Below are positions 46,901 to 58,008 of a DNA stretch of 64,000 bases, in pieces (positions within the stretch are counted from its first letter, which is position 1; each line of letters starts with the position of its first letter). Both the position numbers and the translations under genes were made by a program. The DNA comes from Edaphochlamys debaryana (taxonomy: Eukaryota; Chlorophyta; Chlorophyceae; Chlamydomonadales). The notes beneath the pieces are model-generated. The model was not told the origin of the DNA and searched no databases. It saw only the letters and a list, made by a program, of their open reading frames with translations. The stretch covers positions 310,001 through 374,000 of the forward strand of contig JAEHOE010000095.1 of the NCBI GenBank assembly GCA_016858145.1, given 5' to 3'.

Positions 46901-49900
46901 CTGCTGGCTCCCCAGGCCCAGGCCCAGGCCCGGCTGGGACCCCAGGCCCTGGCTGCGCTGGCTGCCCAGGGCGTTCAGCCCCAGGCCCACCCCCGCGCCC
47001 GGGCCCAGGCCCAGATCGTGCTGGCTGCCGGGCCCAGGCCCAGCGGCGAAGTCCAAACCGCCGCCGCCGCCGCCGAGCGCCGCGGCTCCGTAGATACCGC
47101 TGCCGGTGCCGCTGCCGCCGCGGTGCAGAGGCTGGGACCCCGGCCGGCAGGGTTGGGTAGTCTGGCTACCAATACCCAGGCCCGTGGGGGGCAGCACCTG
47201 GCTTCCCAAGTTCAGCCCAGCAGCCGCCGCTGCCCCATCAGCGTTGGCCTTGCCGGGCCGACCGCGTTTTGTGCCGGCGGCTGCGCCGCCCCCCGCCGCG
47301 CCCAGCGGCGGCAGCCCCACCGCCGCCAGGCCAGCGGCGGCTGCGCCGCCGGCTCCCGCCGCCGTGGCGCGGGCCGCCGCCGCGGCGCCGGCGGCGGCGG
47401 CCGCAGAGTTGCCGCGAAGAGCGGCAATCCGCTGCGCCAGAGTGAGCGGCTCATCGTCCACACCACCTCCGCTCCCGCCTCCGCCACCTGCCCCGAGCCC
47501 CCCGCTGCCGCGCCCCCCGAGCACGCTCTCGCCTGCGCCGCTGCCCAGCCGCTGGCCAGCCCCCAGCCCAAGCCCCGCGCCGCCGCGGCCTCCGCCGCCC
47601 CCGTGCGCCGCCGCCCCGGTGCCGTACGGCTCGTCGTACGCCACGTCAGCCGCCGCCGCCGCCCCCTGCTCTTGCTCGAATCGCGCCAGCCATTCCGGAT
47701 CGTCCAGGAACTCCAGAGCCTCGGTTACGCTGCTGTTGACTTGGGCCAGGGCCTGGGCGTGGAATTCCAGGGGAGGGATTGAGCGAAGTCAGTAAAGGGC
47801 GCAGCCTACTGTAGTGCGGGTATGCTGACGTATTGCCCGCCGTGAAACGTCCAGGCATGCGGCCAGCCATGAAGCGGGTCGAACAGCAGGATCACACAAG
47901 CAGCTTTGCTAGCGTGCGGACCGGGAAAGACAGAGGAGACGCCCCCCGCCCCCTGAATCCCCAGAAACCCCAGCGCGTCTGCCTTAATCTCCACATACCC
48001 CACAGGGCCCACCCTCCGCGCCTTCCGCTCCTCGTAGCCCATCTCGGTGAGCGCCGTGAGAGAGGCCGGCTTGACGTTCAGATCTCCCCGACCGTTTTCA
48101 GCGCCGCCGCCGCCGCCAGCCGCCGCCCGCCGGGGCCCCGCCGCAGCGCCGCCGCCGCCCCGTCCCGACGGGCCCGGCCGCGCCGCCGCCTCTTCGTCGC
48201 TGTCATCGATAAGGCTCACCACCTCGCTCTCACCGCTGAGTCCGCGGCCGCCAGGACGGCCAGCGGCGGCGGCGGCGGCGCCGCCGCCGCTGCGACGGCC
48301 GCCGCCGGCGCCGGCGTTGAGACGCGCGCCGCTGTCGAAGTCTGCGCCGGCACGGGCCAACACGTCGAGCGTACTGGCCCCGCCGCCACCACCACCATAC
48401 ATGGTGCCCAACGGGTCATAGCCGCCGGCATATGCGGCCGGCGCCGCCGCCGCCGCGGCGGCGCGGCCTTCGGCGCCCTGGCTGCCGTACGCACCGGCCC
48501 GCTGGCTGCCGTACGGTGCGGCGCCGAGGCCGGCGTCGTCCTCGCCGTCGCCGTACCCCGGATCCTGGCTGCCGTCAGCTGCGGCTGATCTGCGCTTCCT
48601 GCGCGCGGCACCGCCCGCTGGGGGAAGGTCCGTCCGGGTCGGCGGCTCGAGGCCCTTGTAGGCTCGGCCTGCGTTGGAATCGAAGGAAGAGGGAAAGAAG
48701 GGTGCGCATATGCTTAGGTTGTATGTCAGGATGGATGTGCTGCGAAATCCGCGCCTGGGTGCTCGCATCCTGGATGCAGAGTGCTGGGCGAAGCGAGGGC
48801 GCGGAGCAGCAGGCAACAGCTGCAGTCAGTGAGCCGCCCAGCCTCAATCGCCTGCCGGCAGACGCACAGCAGCGGCCCCGACCAGCGGCCCCGCCGCCCT
48901 CCCCCACCTCGCTGCGCCCGGGGGGTGCCGGCCGGGTATGCCTCCAGCTCCAGCTCCTCGGCGGGGATGCGCTCGCCGTCCGCCCAGTACCGGATGTCCT
49001 TGTCCACGTGAGCGTCCGTAACGCCCGGCAGCGGTTGGACCTCGCCGTACCTGTGGTTCCGCACGTGCACGCGCGCGACAGTCAGGAACGTTGAGAACAG
49101 GGTCATAGAGCTTATGGCGCGGGGTCAGGATTTTAGGAGGGCTTGAGGGGCCTGGCTGCTCGCAAGCTGGCTCTTCATGCCCCCTCGTCCATGCCACCAT
49201 GCCATGGCCGACGGTGGACAAGAGCAATCCTAACGGGCACCTCCACCCAACCACACACCGCACGGCCCTGAACCTCACCTGACCGCGGACTTGTACAGGC
49301 GCGCGGCCAGCATGAGCCCCCGCGGCAACAGCGCGTACGCCTTCTTGCCGGCGGATCGACCGCTCTGCCGTTGCTCCCAGCCCAGAGGGGGATCACGGCC
49401 AATGATGGTTTTCTGTAGGCGATCGGAAAGGCACGCGACATGCGAAACGGTTGGAAGGTACAGGCGGCTTCGGCCGGCCTGCTGCAGCCTCCGGCGGCCT
49501 CGACCCGCAGGGGATGCTCTTCCATGCCCCAAACGAACCCGGCCCGGCCCCGCCGGGTTCCCCGCAGCCTTGCCTTGAAGGAGCTGAAGCCATCGTAGAA
49601 CCGCGAGGGGTCGCCCCCGCTTGACATGTCCTTCTTCCCGTTGATGTCCTGCACAGACAGGGTGCAGGAAAGGGTCACTCAGGTCCTCGGCGCATCCTGG
49701 GCCAACCCGTGTGCGGCCAGTGCATGCGAGCAAGCCAGGCTGTGACGCCAGGCTTCGCACGTTGCAGCCCAATAGGAGGCACGGCATAAGGAGGCAGCGG
49801 TTGTGGCGCCTGCCCAACTTGAGCCCCTACCACGTACCCGCACCTGGCCATCCTGTGCTGAGCCAAACACGCGTGCCTGCTTTGTCTAGCGGACCCATAC

Positions 49901-51728
49901 ACACATTCCACGCCCGCCTATTCGTCTACTTAGCCAGGTACGGCACCAGGGTAAGCTAGGTACGACAGCTCTCTCACCTGCGCTGACAGGCCCGACTGCT
50001 GGGCTACCTTCATTAGCTCCTCCTTCTCCCAGCTCGCTTTGGCGGAGTCCCGGCGCCAGGCCTGCGCAGTTGAGGGGGCATGGGTGCAGGGGAGCTAACC
50101 GTGGGCTCCCGACTGGAGTCAGTACTGATAAGCTCAGCGAAGGCCGCCCACCGGGGTCAGCGCTCTGACGATGCCAGGAGCGCCACCCCATCCTATGCAA
50201 CTCAAGGCCATCCTGTGCTCGCAGTCAGTGGACTAAACGAGCTCGACGCTCATGCTTGTGCCCACCCCCGCCCACCCACCATGTACATGACGATCAGGAA
50301 GGCGTAGTTAGCGGTACCGGGCTTGGGCACATAGTCCTTGGCCTTCTTGGCCTTCCCCCCCCCCTCCCCCCCGTCCTCTTCGCCCTCTCCATCGCTGCCC
50401 ACAGCGCCGCTCGCGCGCCGCGCACGCTTCCGCGCGGGGGCCTGGGCACCCCTCTTCGCGCCAGCGCCAGCGCCCTGCGAGAGTCCCCCACGGCCCAGCC
50501 CAACTTCGGGGTCCGGCACACCACCCATCCCGCCGTACGCCCCGCCGCCGTACGCTCCGGCGCCGCCACCGCCGCCTCCGGCGCCGCCACCGAGGGGGCG
50601 GCCGCCCAGTCCGCCACCGCCGCCGCCGAGGCTGCCGCTCTGCGCCCGGAACATGTGGCCCAGGCCCATGGCCTCGAAGCCGCCGCCCTCGCCCCGACCC
50701 AGATCGCCCTCGTCGTCACTGCCGCTGCCATCTGGGTCGGGCGCGCCGCGCTTGCGCCCGCGCCCGCCCGCGGCGCCGCCGCGGCCCCGGCCGCCGCGCC
50801 CTCGCCCGCGGCCGCGGCCGATGCCTGGGGGCGCCGCCGGGCGCCCATCCGCGCCCACCAGGACCTCATCCCCAAAGGGCAGGTCATGGGGGCCGATGGC
50901 AATACCGGTGGCCGTGGTCGCGCCGGCGGCCTTGCGGCCCCGGCCGCGGCCGGCTCCGCCCGCGGCGGCGCGGGGCGCTGCGGCCATGGCCGCGCGCTCC
51001 CGCTCGATCTGCTCCTCCTCGGAATCGGGGTCGGCGGGGGGGAAGAGGCGCCACAGCGTGCCTGTGATGACCTGTGGCAGTGTGGGGGCGGGAAGGGAGA
51101 CGAGCGCGGGGTGCGGGGGTTGGGGATGAGGAGAGGGCTTCGAGCGCGGGAGGCTGGGGTCAACAGGGGGCCCCGAGTGCGTCACTGCGCATTCCCGGGT
51201 GCTGGTCGAGGGTGACGGCGGCTGCCTGCCACCTCCTGCACTCCTGGGAGACCCCTGCCCCTCCCTGCCTGAGTGCAAGCCCCACGTGCCAGCCCCATCC
51301 TGCACTCACCCCGGCAACGGCCGGGCCGATGCCGGTAACCTTGAGCAGCTGCTCCTTGGTACGAAGCCGGCTGGTGGCATCGGCCACGCCTTTGGCCGCC
51401 TTAGAATAGGTGTAATGTGTGTGACCATCGGGATCCTCCTGGCGCAGCTTCTCGTTAATGAGCCTGCGCACAGGGCATCGCCATGGCGGGTCGCTTTCGC
51501 GGGCGCAGCTGCGAACAGCCCGGACAACCCAGCGCCGCTGGGCTCTCACCTCAGGAAGTACAAGACCTCGAGGTTGCCGTCGTTGCCAATCGTCTCGCGA
51601 CGCCCAGTTTCGTCCTCCGCGCGCTTGTGCGCCTCTTTCGCGCACTCCTCGAACCTGCCACCGGCCTTGGCACCACCACCCGTCGTTTTGGCCATCGTGT
51701 TGACCCGCGTCGTGGCCTGGAGCGGCAT
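43935..51728 (-). CDS. MUS81: MUS81 structure-specific endonuclease subunit, expanded to 1430 aa
   Basis: Sixteen exons: 51728-51550, 51463-51310, 51071-50280, 50061-49978, 49648-49574, 49412-49279, 49050-48908, 48668-48013, 47752-46671, 46390-46273, 46038-45872, 45656-45499, 45162-45079, 44887-44651, 44497-44442, 44108-43935; phases all fit and the intron after 49574 has a GC donor. An N-terminal helix-hairpin-helix region (HYTYSKAAKGVADATSRL, LLKVTGIGPAVAG) and a winged-helix segment (FYDGFSSFKKTIIG...) precede the ERCC4 nuclease domain. That domain has VYDHREPDT, LNVGDFLWVA and ILERKSVSDL (E1203, R1204, K1205, D1209), then LKRCGLRRLHYLIE and a C-terminal HhH (GQERVQRVVSRYTTPSA). MUS81 with EME1 cuts joint molecules and stalled forks. 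Usual length is about 550-660 aa; the excess is Gly/Ala/Ser-rich inserts. A second in-frame ATG lies at 51695. Confidence 0.9.
44076..44206. repeat. Copy of the MUS81 exon-16 5' end in the upstream intron
   Basis: Exon 16 start with its acceptor (about 44076-44114, GCATGGCCCCCTTGTATGCC) is repeated at about 44167-44206 with one change. The copy is also followed by CAGCTG-GGG, so it carries a usable-looking acceptor. Confidence 0.8.
46720..47010 (-). repeat. Coding minisatellite in MUS81 (GLGLGSQ-type repeats)
   Basis: Within exon 47752-46671 the protein repeats units such as LGLGLGSQGSLGA; on DNA this is a GGCCCAGGCCCAGGCCC-rich tandem array. It supplies most of the SQ dipeptides in the protein. 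Confidence 0.85.
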
Positions 51729-51816
51729 CTCTGCGGGTTGGCGCGACCGCGCGACCTAACCGCGCTTACTAGGCTAGCCGGTCATGTAAAGTGCTCGAGG
51801 CAGCAGGCAATTCGAA
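51729..51816. promoter_or_regulatory. Possible bidirectional promoter or leader between MUS81 and the hydrolase gene
   Basis: Only 88 bp separate the divergent start codons if the tentative first exon of the plus-strand hydrolase is right. No clear TATA box is seen. The real transcription starts probably overlap. Confidence 0.35.
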
Positions 51817-54800
51817 ATGAGCGAGACGGCGGGCGGAGGCAGGGCGAGGAAGCGCGTCCGAGGCGACCTTGCGATTGCCGTGGCATGCGCTTCACGACGC
51901 GCCCCATACACACCCTCGCCCCTCCGCCCCTCCCCCACATTCCGCTTCCCCCGCGCCACCTTACAACTGAGGGCCCAGGAGCCCCCGCCGTATGCCCCCC
52001 CGGGTGCAAGCCGCTGCGTAGGCGCGTGCCGACGAATACCCTTGGCTGCAACACCCATCAGCCTGTCCGTAACGCAATGAAGCTTGCGAGCGGACCATCA
52101 AGCAGCTGTGGCCCAAGGAGTATCCAGCGCCCGGCTGGGCCGCTCCTCAGCGTGCGTCCATGCGGCTTGGGGCAATTCAAGGCCAGGCGTTCGGCCATCC
52201 GCTCACCGACACAGCGGCAGGTGTGGGCTCACTCTGTCTACCATGATGTGGACAGCCTGCCAGGTGCGTTCGCGGGCGTCTCGGACCACCCCACGCACCC
52301 ATCCAAGGTCTGCGTTGGCCGAGGCGACGTTGAAAGAGGGTCTACCACTTGTAGCGCTAGAGCGTTGGGCAGGCGCGGGAAACGTTCGGGTGACAGGTGT
52401 GGACCCTCCTCGTCGCGCTCCTTAACGCTCGCTTGCACTCGCTCGCTGCGTCCCGCTGGTTCCTCCTTGCCCCCACGCTAATCCACCCAGTGGAAAGCGT
52501 TCCGCGTTGATCAGTCCGGCGCGAACTCCTGTGGTTGGAGCGCGTGCACCGCCCGCGACACACGCCGGCTCCAACCTCGGCCCCACATTCCCCGCCGCAC
52601 AATCACCCCTCACCCCACCGCACTTCCGCCTTCAACCGCAGAGCCCGAGTGGAAGGAGAATCAGGTGGCCTGGTCGCGGCCATCCGGCCAACCCCGGGTC
52701 GAGGCGCCGCCCGGCGCCCCGCCCATCGTCATCCTGCCGGGCTTTGGCAATGCCTCCACCGACTACACGCAGCCCTTTGGGAACGAGGAGGCCGCTATCG
52801 CCACCCGGCTAGCGGTGAGGAGCGAGGGCTAGGATCAGTAGGAGGATGCAGTTCAGGAGGCGTTAGACCTCGACGTGGGACGTAGGAGCCCCCGAGACAG
52901 TTCCCGGAAGGAGTCCCCTGCCCCCTCCCAGCCGTCTCCGCGAATCCATCCGCTGCGCCACCCCCTACCACACTCCCCTCACCCCTGCCCCCTCCTCAAA
53001 CCATCCTCAGCCCAAACCCCCACTCCCATTCCCCCTTCCCCCCCACCCCGCCCCACCCCTACCCCTTGGCCCCAGGTCCGCGGCTGGCGCCCCTTCGTGG
53101 TGCCCGTGGAGCGCAAGGAGTGGTTCGGAGTGGCCAAGGCGTTGCTGACGCTGCGCTTCTGGCGGGGGCAGCTCACCACGGACCCGGGGTACACCTGGTG
53201 AGGGGGGGCGAAAGGGGTTGAGGAGGGGAGGGGAAGGAGGGGAGGGGTGAGGAGGGTTGGGGAGGAGAGGGAAGGGGTTAGATAAGGAGGGCAGGGAGAG
53301 GAGGGAGGGGTGCAAGGCGCGGTTGGGAGCTTGGGACGGGGGTGACGTAAGTAGGGATGGGCATCAAATCTGGCCACCCGTTCGGCTGCCTTCCACCCCC
53401 CCCCTTTGGTCAGGTACCTGGAGAAGGTGGCTGCAACCGTGGAGCGGGCGCGGCGGGAGACGGGGTCGGCGCAGGTGGGGAGCGTGGGGGGCTTGGGGGG
53501 TTGGGGCATTGGGTGGGGTTGCAGGGCAGACGGGGGCGGAGCAGGTGGACAGAACGGGGGGTTCTGAGTGCAAGGGAGTCCACGAGCACAGGCATGTGCC
53601 CGGTACCCAAGGCGCCAGCGGCCAGTGCAGTGCAGGGTGCGCTCTGAACCGATCGTTTTGTAGCATGCCTGGAAACGCGGCGTATGGGCTCGGGTGGCGT
53701 CAGTTTCGGGTCGTCACACGCATCCCTCGCTTCCCTGTTCCCTGCGCCATCACCCCCCCCCTTGCCTCCCCCCTCCCCCCCTGTCAGGTGGTGCTGGTGG
53801 GCCACTCGGCGGGCGGCTGGCTGGGCCGCGCATACCTGGGCGACCCCCGCTACCAGCACCCCGCCTTCGCCGCCTCCCTCCCCGCCCCCTCCCCCTCCTC
53901 CTCCGCAACCCCCTCCACCGTCACCACCCCCGCCGCGTCCCTCGACATGGCTTCCTCCGCCTCCTTCGATCCGGATCCAGCCTTCGCGGCCTCCGTGGCG
54001 GCCGCCGCCTTTGACGCCGCCGCCGTCGGCGGCTCGCCGCCGCCCCCCGGTACCGCCGGCTCCCGGCCCCACCCGGCTGTGCGGGCCATGGTGACGCTGG
54101 GGACGCCGCAGCGGCCGCCGCCGCCGGAGAAGAAGCGGGACATGACCGGTAGGGCGGGGGTATGGTGGGCGAGGGGCAGTGTGAGGTGATGTGGTGACCG
54201 GTAGGGTGGGGGCATGAGAAGGGGCAGGGTTCACGGATGCAAGTTTGGGGTTGGGGCTGTTGGAGTCACTAGGGATTCGCAGCGGGGGAGAAGAAGGGAG
54301 ACATGAGCGGTAGGGCGGTAGGGCGGGGGCATGGCGGGAAGGGGCTCTAGTCTGCGGGGCTGGGGACACAGGCAAGCAAGGAGGGGTCAGGCCAAGGAGC
54401 GGGACATGGCCGGTAGGGCGGGGGCATCATAGGGGTGGAGTGGGGGTGGCGTAAGGTGTCTGGGTGGAGGTTGCGGGCGCGCATGGATTGTTGGAGGCAT
54501 CGGGGTTCTGTGATGAGGCGGGGGTAGGAGCGTCTCGGGATGAAGCCCGCCCCCATGCCTCCACCCCTTCACCAACCTCCAACCCCAGGCGGCGCGCAGG
54601 GCTGGGTGGACCACACCTACCCGGGCGCCTTCTTCGCGGACCAGGGGGTGGCCTACCTCTCCATCTGCGGCCGCACCGTGCGCGGATTCCGCACCTTCCC
54701 GCGCCCGCGCGAGGGCCCACGCATCCCCGAGGAGTACGCGTACGACAGCTACATGGAGGTACGACAGTATGGCGATCGTGCGGGCTGTCTGGTGGTCCCG

Positions 54801-55782
54801 GCGCTTGGTGTCAGCCTGAAGGGCAGTGCTGCTACAAGGGGCTCCGTCAGCATGTCAGCACCACATGGTCGGACAATGGCCCGATCGCCTGCCCGATCGC
54901 CAAGCTGTCGTGCAACGCTCACCACCCCACCTCCAGCCCCCACCTCCAGCAGCCCCCACCTCCACCCCCGCTTCTGGCATGAAGCCCCTACCAGTGTCCC
55001 CATCCTCCGTTTCCTCCACCTTTATCCTCCATCCTCCGTGTGGTCCGGCTACAATCACACAACCCGTTCTTAGCTCGAGGCTAAGGCCTGCCATGCTACG
55101 CTGACCACCCCACCCCACCCCGCATCCCCATGCCACGCATGCCAACACACCTCCTGCCCCCACCTCCTTTCCTCCTCACCCATCCCCCCCCCTCCCCCCC
55201 AGGTGTGCGGCGAGGCCCAGGGCCTGGAGGGCGACTGCGTGGTGCCGCTGCGCTCCGCCATGCTGCCGGGGGCGCGGCGGCTGGTGCTGGACGGCGTGTA
55301 CCACTCCATGAGCAAGATCGGGACCTTCGAGAAGGAGAGCGGTGAGGGGGTTCCCGGGGGGTGGGTGTTGAGGTTAAGGGAGGGATTCCAGGGATGGGAG
55401 GGAAGTAAAGGGGAGGGGAAGGGGTTGGGAGGGGCCGTGTGACATGCCCTTACTGAGATGTGGGGTGGGGGAGCCAGCGTGAGCGATTGTGCGGGGGGGG
55501 GGGGTCGGGCGTCCTTCGAGCGCGGGTATGCCCTCGCTGGGCCTCCACATACAGCCGCCCTGCGCATCCTGTCATCTTGCGGACTCATCGTGCTGTGTAC
55601 GCCGGCCCGGCTTTCCATGTACGGCAGGTGTCGTGTGGTACGGCAGTGAGGACGTGCTGGACTGCTGGCTGGCGCCGCTGGTGGAGGAGCTGTCCCGCGG
55701 GGCGGCGGGGGCGGCGGCGGCGGGACAGGCGGCCAAGCAGCTGGTGGCGGAGGGTGCCGGCAGCGACGCGGCCCGCGCCTAG
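51817..55782 (+). CDS. Alpha/beta-hydrolase (lipase or PGAP1-like esterase), about 455 aa
   Basis: Exons: 51817-52003 (tentative), 52642-52814, 53076-53197, 53414-53474, 53788-54148, 54589-54758, 55203-55341, 55628-55782. From exon 2 on all phases and GT-AG borders fit. PPIVILPGFGNASTDY begins the hydrolase core. VVLVGHSAGGWLGRAYLGD supplies the nucleophile elbow G-H-S-A-G (S188), VRAMVTLGTPQ follows, EGDCVVPLRSAML gives the likely acid (D369) and LDGVYHSMS the histidine (H392). The pattern matches plant plastid-type lipase-like proteins with a GFG-N-S-DY start and a VPVERKEW motif. The tentative first exon adds an Arg/Ala/Pro-rich stretch of 62 residues that may be a transit peptide, but it starts with an acidic residue and needs RNA evidence. 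Substrate is unknown. Confidence 0.8.
54124..54432 (+). repeat. Exon-5 donor junction of the hydrolase repeated three more times in its intron
   Basis: The real junction (about 54124-54165, GAGAAGAAGCGGGACATGAC then CGGTAGGGCGGGGG) is echoed at about 54193-54222, 54283-54345 and 54393-54432. All copies keep CGGTAGGG-GGGGGCAT, so each preserves a GTAGGG donor. Confidence 0.85.
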
Positions 55783-56073
55783 GCCGCAAGTTTCAGAGAC
55801 AGATGGCTTTACCGGTAGCTTCCTCGACTTGGGTTGTAGGGGGCGGAAACGCCTCTTGTGCCTTGCACCTCGCTAGTCGTGTACGCATATGCCGTACGCC
55901 TTGCCCGTTAGGGGCGCATGGCGTGATGGCGGCTTGGGGTTGGAGCTTGAGCTTCGGTTGATATCGTTGGGGCCCAGCCGCTCGGTGTCGTATCCGTACC
56001 GTCGTGCCGGTATCTGAGAGCATAACAACAGGCAAGGATGCCCCATGTCATGGTCATGTAGGTCATGTCATCC

Positions 56074-56466
56074 CTTGATCTCCGACCGCCGCCGCGGGAA
56101 GCCCTTGTGGGCGCAGGCTGGGCAGTGGGGCGCAATGTGTGAGCCATTCGCTCGTTTTTTGGCTTTTGGGGATGGGTTTCGCTGCTCGCCGCTACCCGCT
56201 GTCCGCCGGGAGAGGGTTTAGTGCCCCCAGCTTGGGCCTGGTAGGATGGACAAGGTCCGTTACCGCATCTCGCCGCTCGCTTTCGACTCTTTATCCCTTG
56301 TGGTTCACCTTATGGCCTAGGTTGCAGCCTAATGTTCTAGCTCTGTCTGGCTGAGATGAGGCTCGGGTGCTGAGGGGCGTGCCTGTTGGGTTCCGTTATC
56401 TCTGACCGCCGCCTCGCCAGCCCAGGGTGGGCCAAGGCCGGGCATTGGAGCGTAGCGTGTGAGCCC
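56074..56466 (+). repeat. Diverged direct repeat about 319 bp apart
   Basis: 56074-56147 and 56392-56466 share ATCTC-GACCGCCGCC-CG, a GGGC-AGGC-GGGCA-TGG core and a TGTGAGCC end. Roughly two thirds of bases match. No coding frame is shared. Confidence 0.5.
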
Positions 56467-57302
56467 GAACGGTTCTGGCGCGTGGGTTCCGTCTTTTGCA
56501 CGAAGGCAGCCCTCCTATCTGTTAGACCACAAGGACTCGCAAGAGTTTGCAAAGGATGTTGAGAGTAACTGCTTGGGTTAACGTGGCATTCGCTGACGGG
56601 CGGGGCTCACTGTCTGGGCTACGCTCTTGATGTGTGCGTGGGGTGGCGAGGGGATGTGGCTTAGGGGCGGCGCCGAATAATGGATCCCACCGACCTGCTC
56701 GGTGGTGCTATTTCCTGTGCTGCTCTGTTGCGTTGATGGATGCTTGAGCGAGGGTTGAGGACAATGTGCGTTGCAGAGACGTGGCAATGTAGGGCTACGT
56801 TACCGACGTCCCATGCGGCAGAAGGTTGAGCTGCTTGCAATGTTGCCAAGCCTGCCCTAGCGTGCCCTGCTCTGCTGCCGCTGCTTCCCCGTTCCGTTGG
56901 TGCTCCTCTACTGTTGTAACACAACATTGGCACCAGCCGTGACCCCCCACACGCGCCGAGGGCCAATTACAGGGGCTTGTGTCCCGTGAATTCGCTTGCA
57001 TTTGCCCGGGAATACGGTCTGCGGCAGGCATCAGGCCGCGAATCCCCAAAGCCCAAACGGCCCAACGGCCCAACGTAAACTCGCGCCATGGGACCCCAGG
57101 TCCTTCACGGGCTCACGAATCCCCAACGGGCCGACGGCCGACACGTACCCGCGGCAATAGGCCCCCAGTCCCTTCGCCCACACTCGCCCCTCGCAACCAC
57201 AGTCCGACACGGCGGCACAAAGGCATTGCAAGGGTCCGTCCGTGCCGTTCCGCAGCGTGCAAGCCCTCCACCCCGGGGATGGGCCCATCCAAGCGGGCCT
57301 GG

Positions 57303-57530
57303 CATCAAGGCTTGGCGCACAGCGGCGGCGAACCCGTGTGCCCTGCCCTCGACAGCAGGTCGTCCAGGAAGGCGGCCAGGTCCTTGCAGTCATCGCGCCG
57401 GTGCAGCCCTTGCACAGCCGCACTGCGGTTGGCAACCAGCTTCGCCGCGGGGGCACAGCCCCTCCAGCAGCGCTGCCGGTGCATCGCGCACGGCACACCA
57501 GCTCCACGGCAAGCATGTGCCTGGGGGCGG
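57303..57530 (-). pseudogene. Possible exon remnant, function unknown
   Basis: A minus-strand frame reads AKLVANRSAAVQGLHRRDDC, then KDLAAFLDDLLSRAGHTG, ending in a stop (57305). Codon use is GC3-rich and the pattern looks helical. A good acceptor (C-run then CAG) precedes HMLAVELVCRA near 57525, but that piece is in a different frame from the rest, so either an intron is missed or the sequence is decayed. I cannot assign a family. Confidence 0.25.
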
Positions 57531-57931
57531 GGGGCGGGGGAGGAGGGGGCTCGGCATGTGGGGGAGCGGGGAGGGGTGGGGTCGGCGGGGGGGCAGCCAT
57601 GTAACGCAGAGTACACCTGACGCTCAAGCGAGGGAGCACGGGAGCAAGCAAGCGGTCTGCCACCCTGTCCCGCTCACCAGTCGTACTCGCTCCGGCTTCG
57701 CAGGGTGGCCGATCGATGACGTGGCCGGGGCCAAGGGGCGAACCAGGGGGGTGGGGGGATGTGACCAGCGAGCCCTCCGGAACCGCTGAGCCCAGCCTCC
57801 GCCTGGCACCTGCCCACACGCACTGACTGCACAAACACGCAGCTGTGGCATGCGAAGCTCAGCAGTTTGTCTCCGCCCTTCGGGGCAACCCCGAAGGTCT
57901 CACCCAGCACTGCATGCCACCTACCAGTAAA

Positions 57932-58008
57932 CTGGTGCCTGGGCTTTGCATGCCTGACGGTGGCTGAAATTCGATCTTGCTACACGGGCCCCTCTTGTCA
58001 GGGTTCCC
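57932..58008 (+). repeat. Dispersed repeat, copy 2 (partner at 19379-19456)
   Basis: See the partner. After GGTTCCCCG this copy continues with unrelated sequence, so the repeat edge is the same in both places. Confidence 0.8.

Noticed and set aside
46709..47782. 357-codon plus-strand open frame
   Set aside because: Antisense shadow of the MUS81 minisatellite exon, whose minus-strand frame joins in phase to nuclease-domain exons.
50256..51215. 319-codon plus-strand open frame
   Set aside because: Antisense of MUS81 exon 3; the minus frame links in phase with the helix-hairpin-helix exon on one side and the winged-helix exons on the other.
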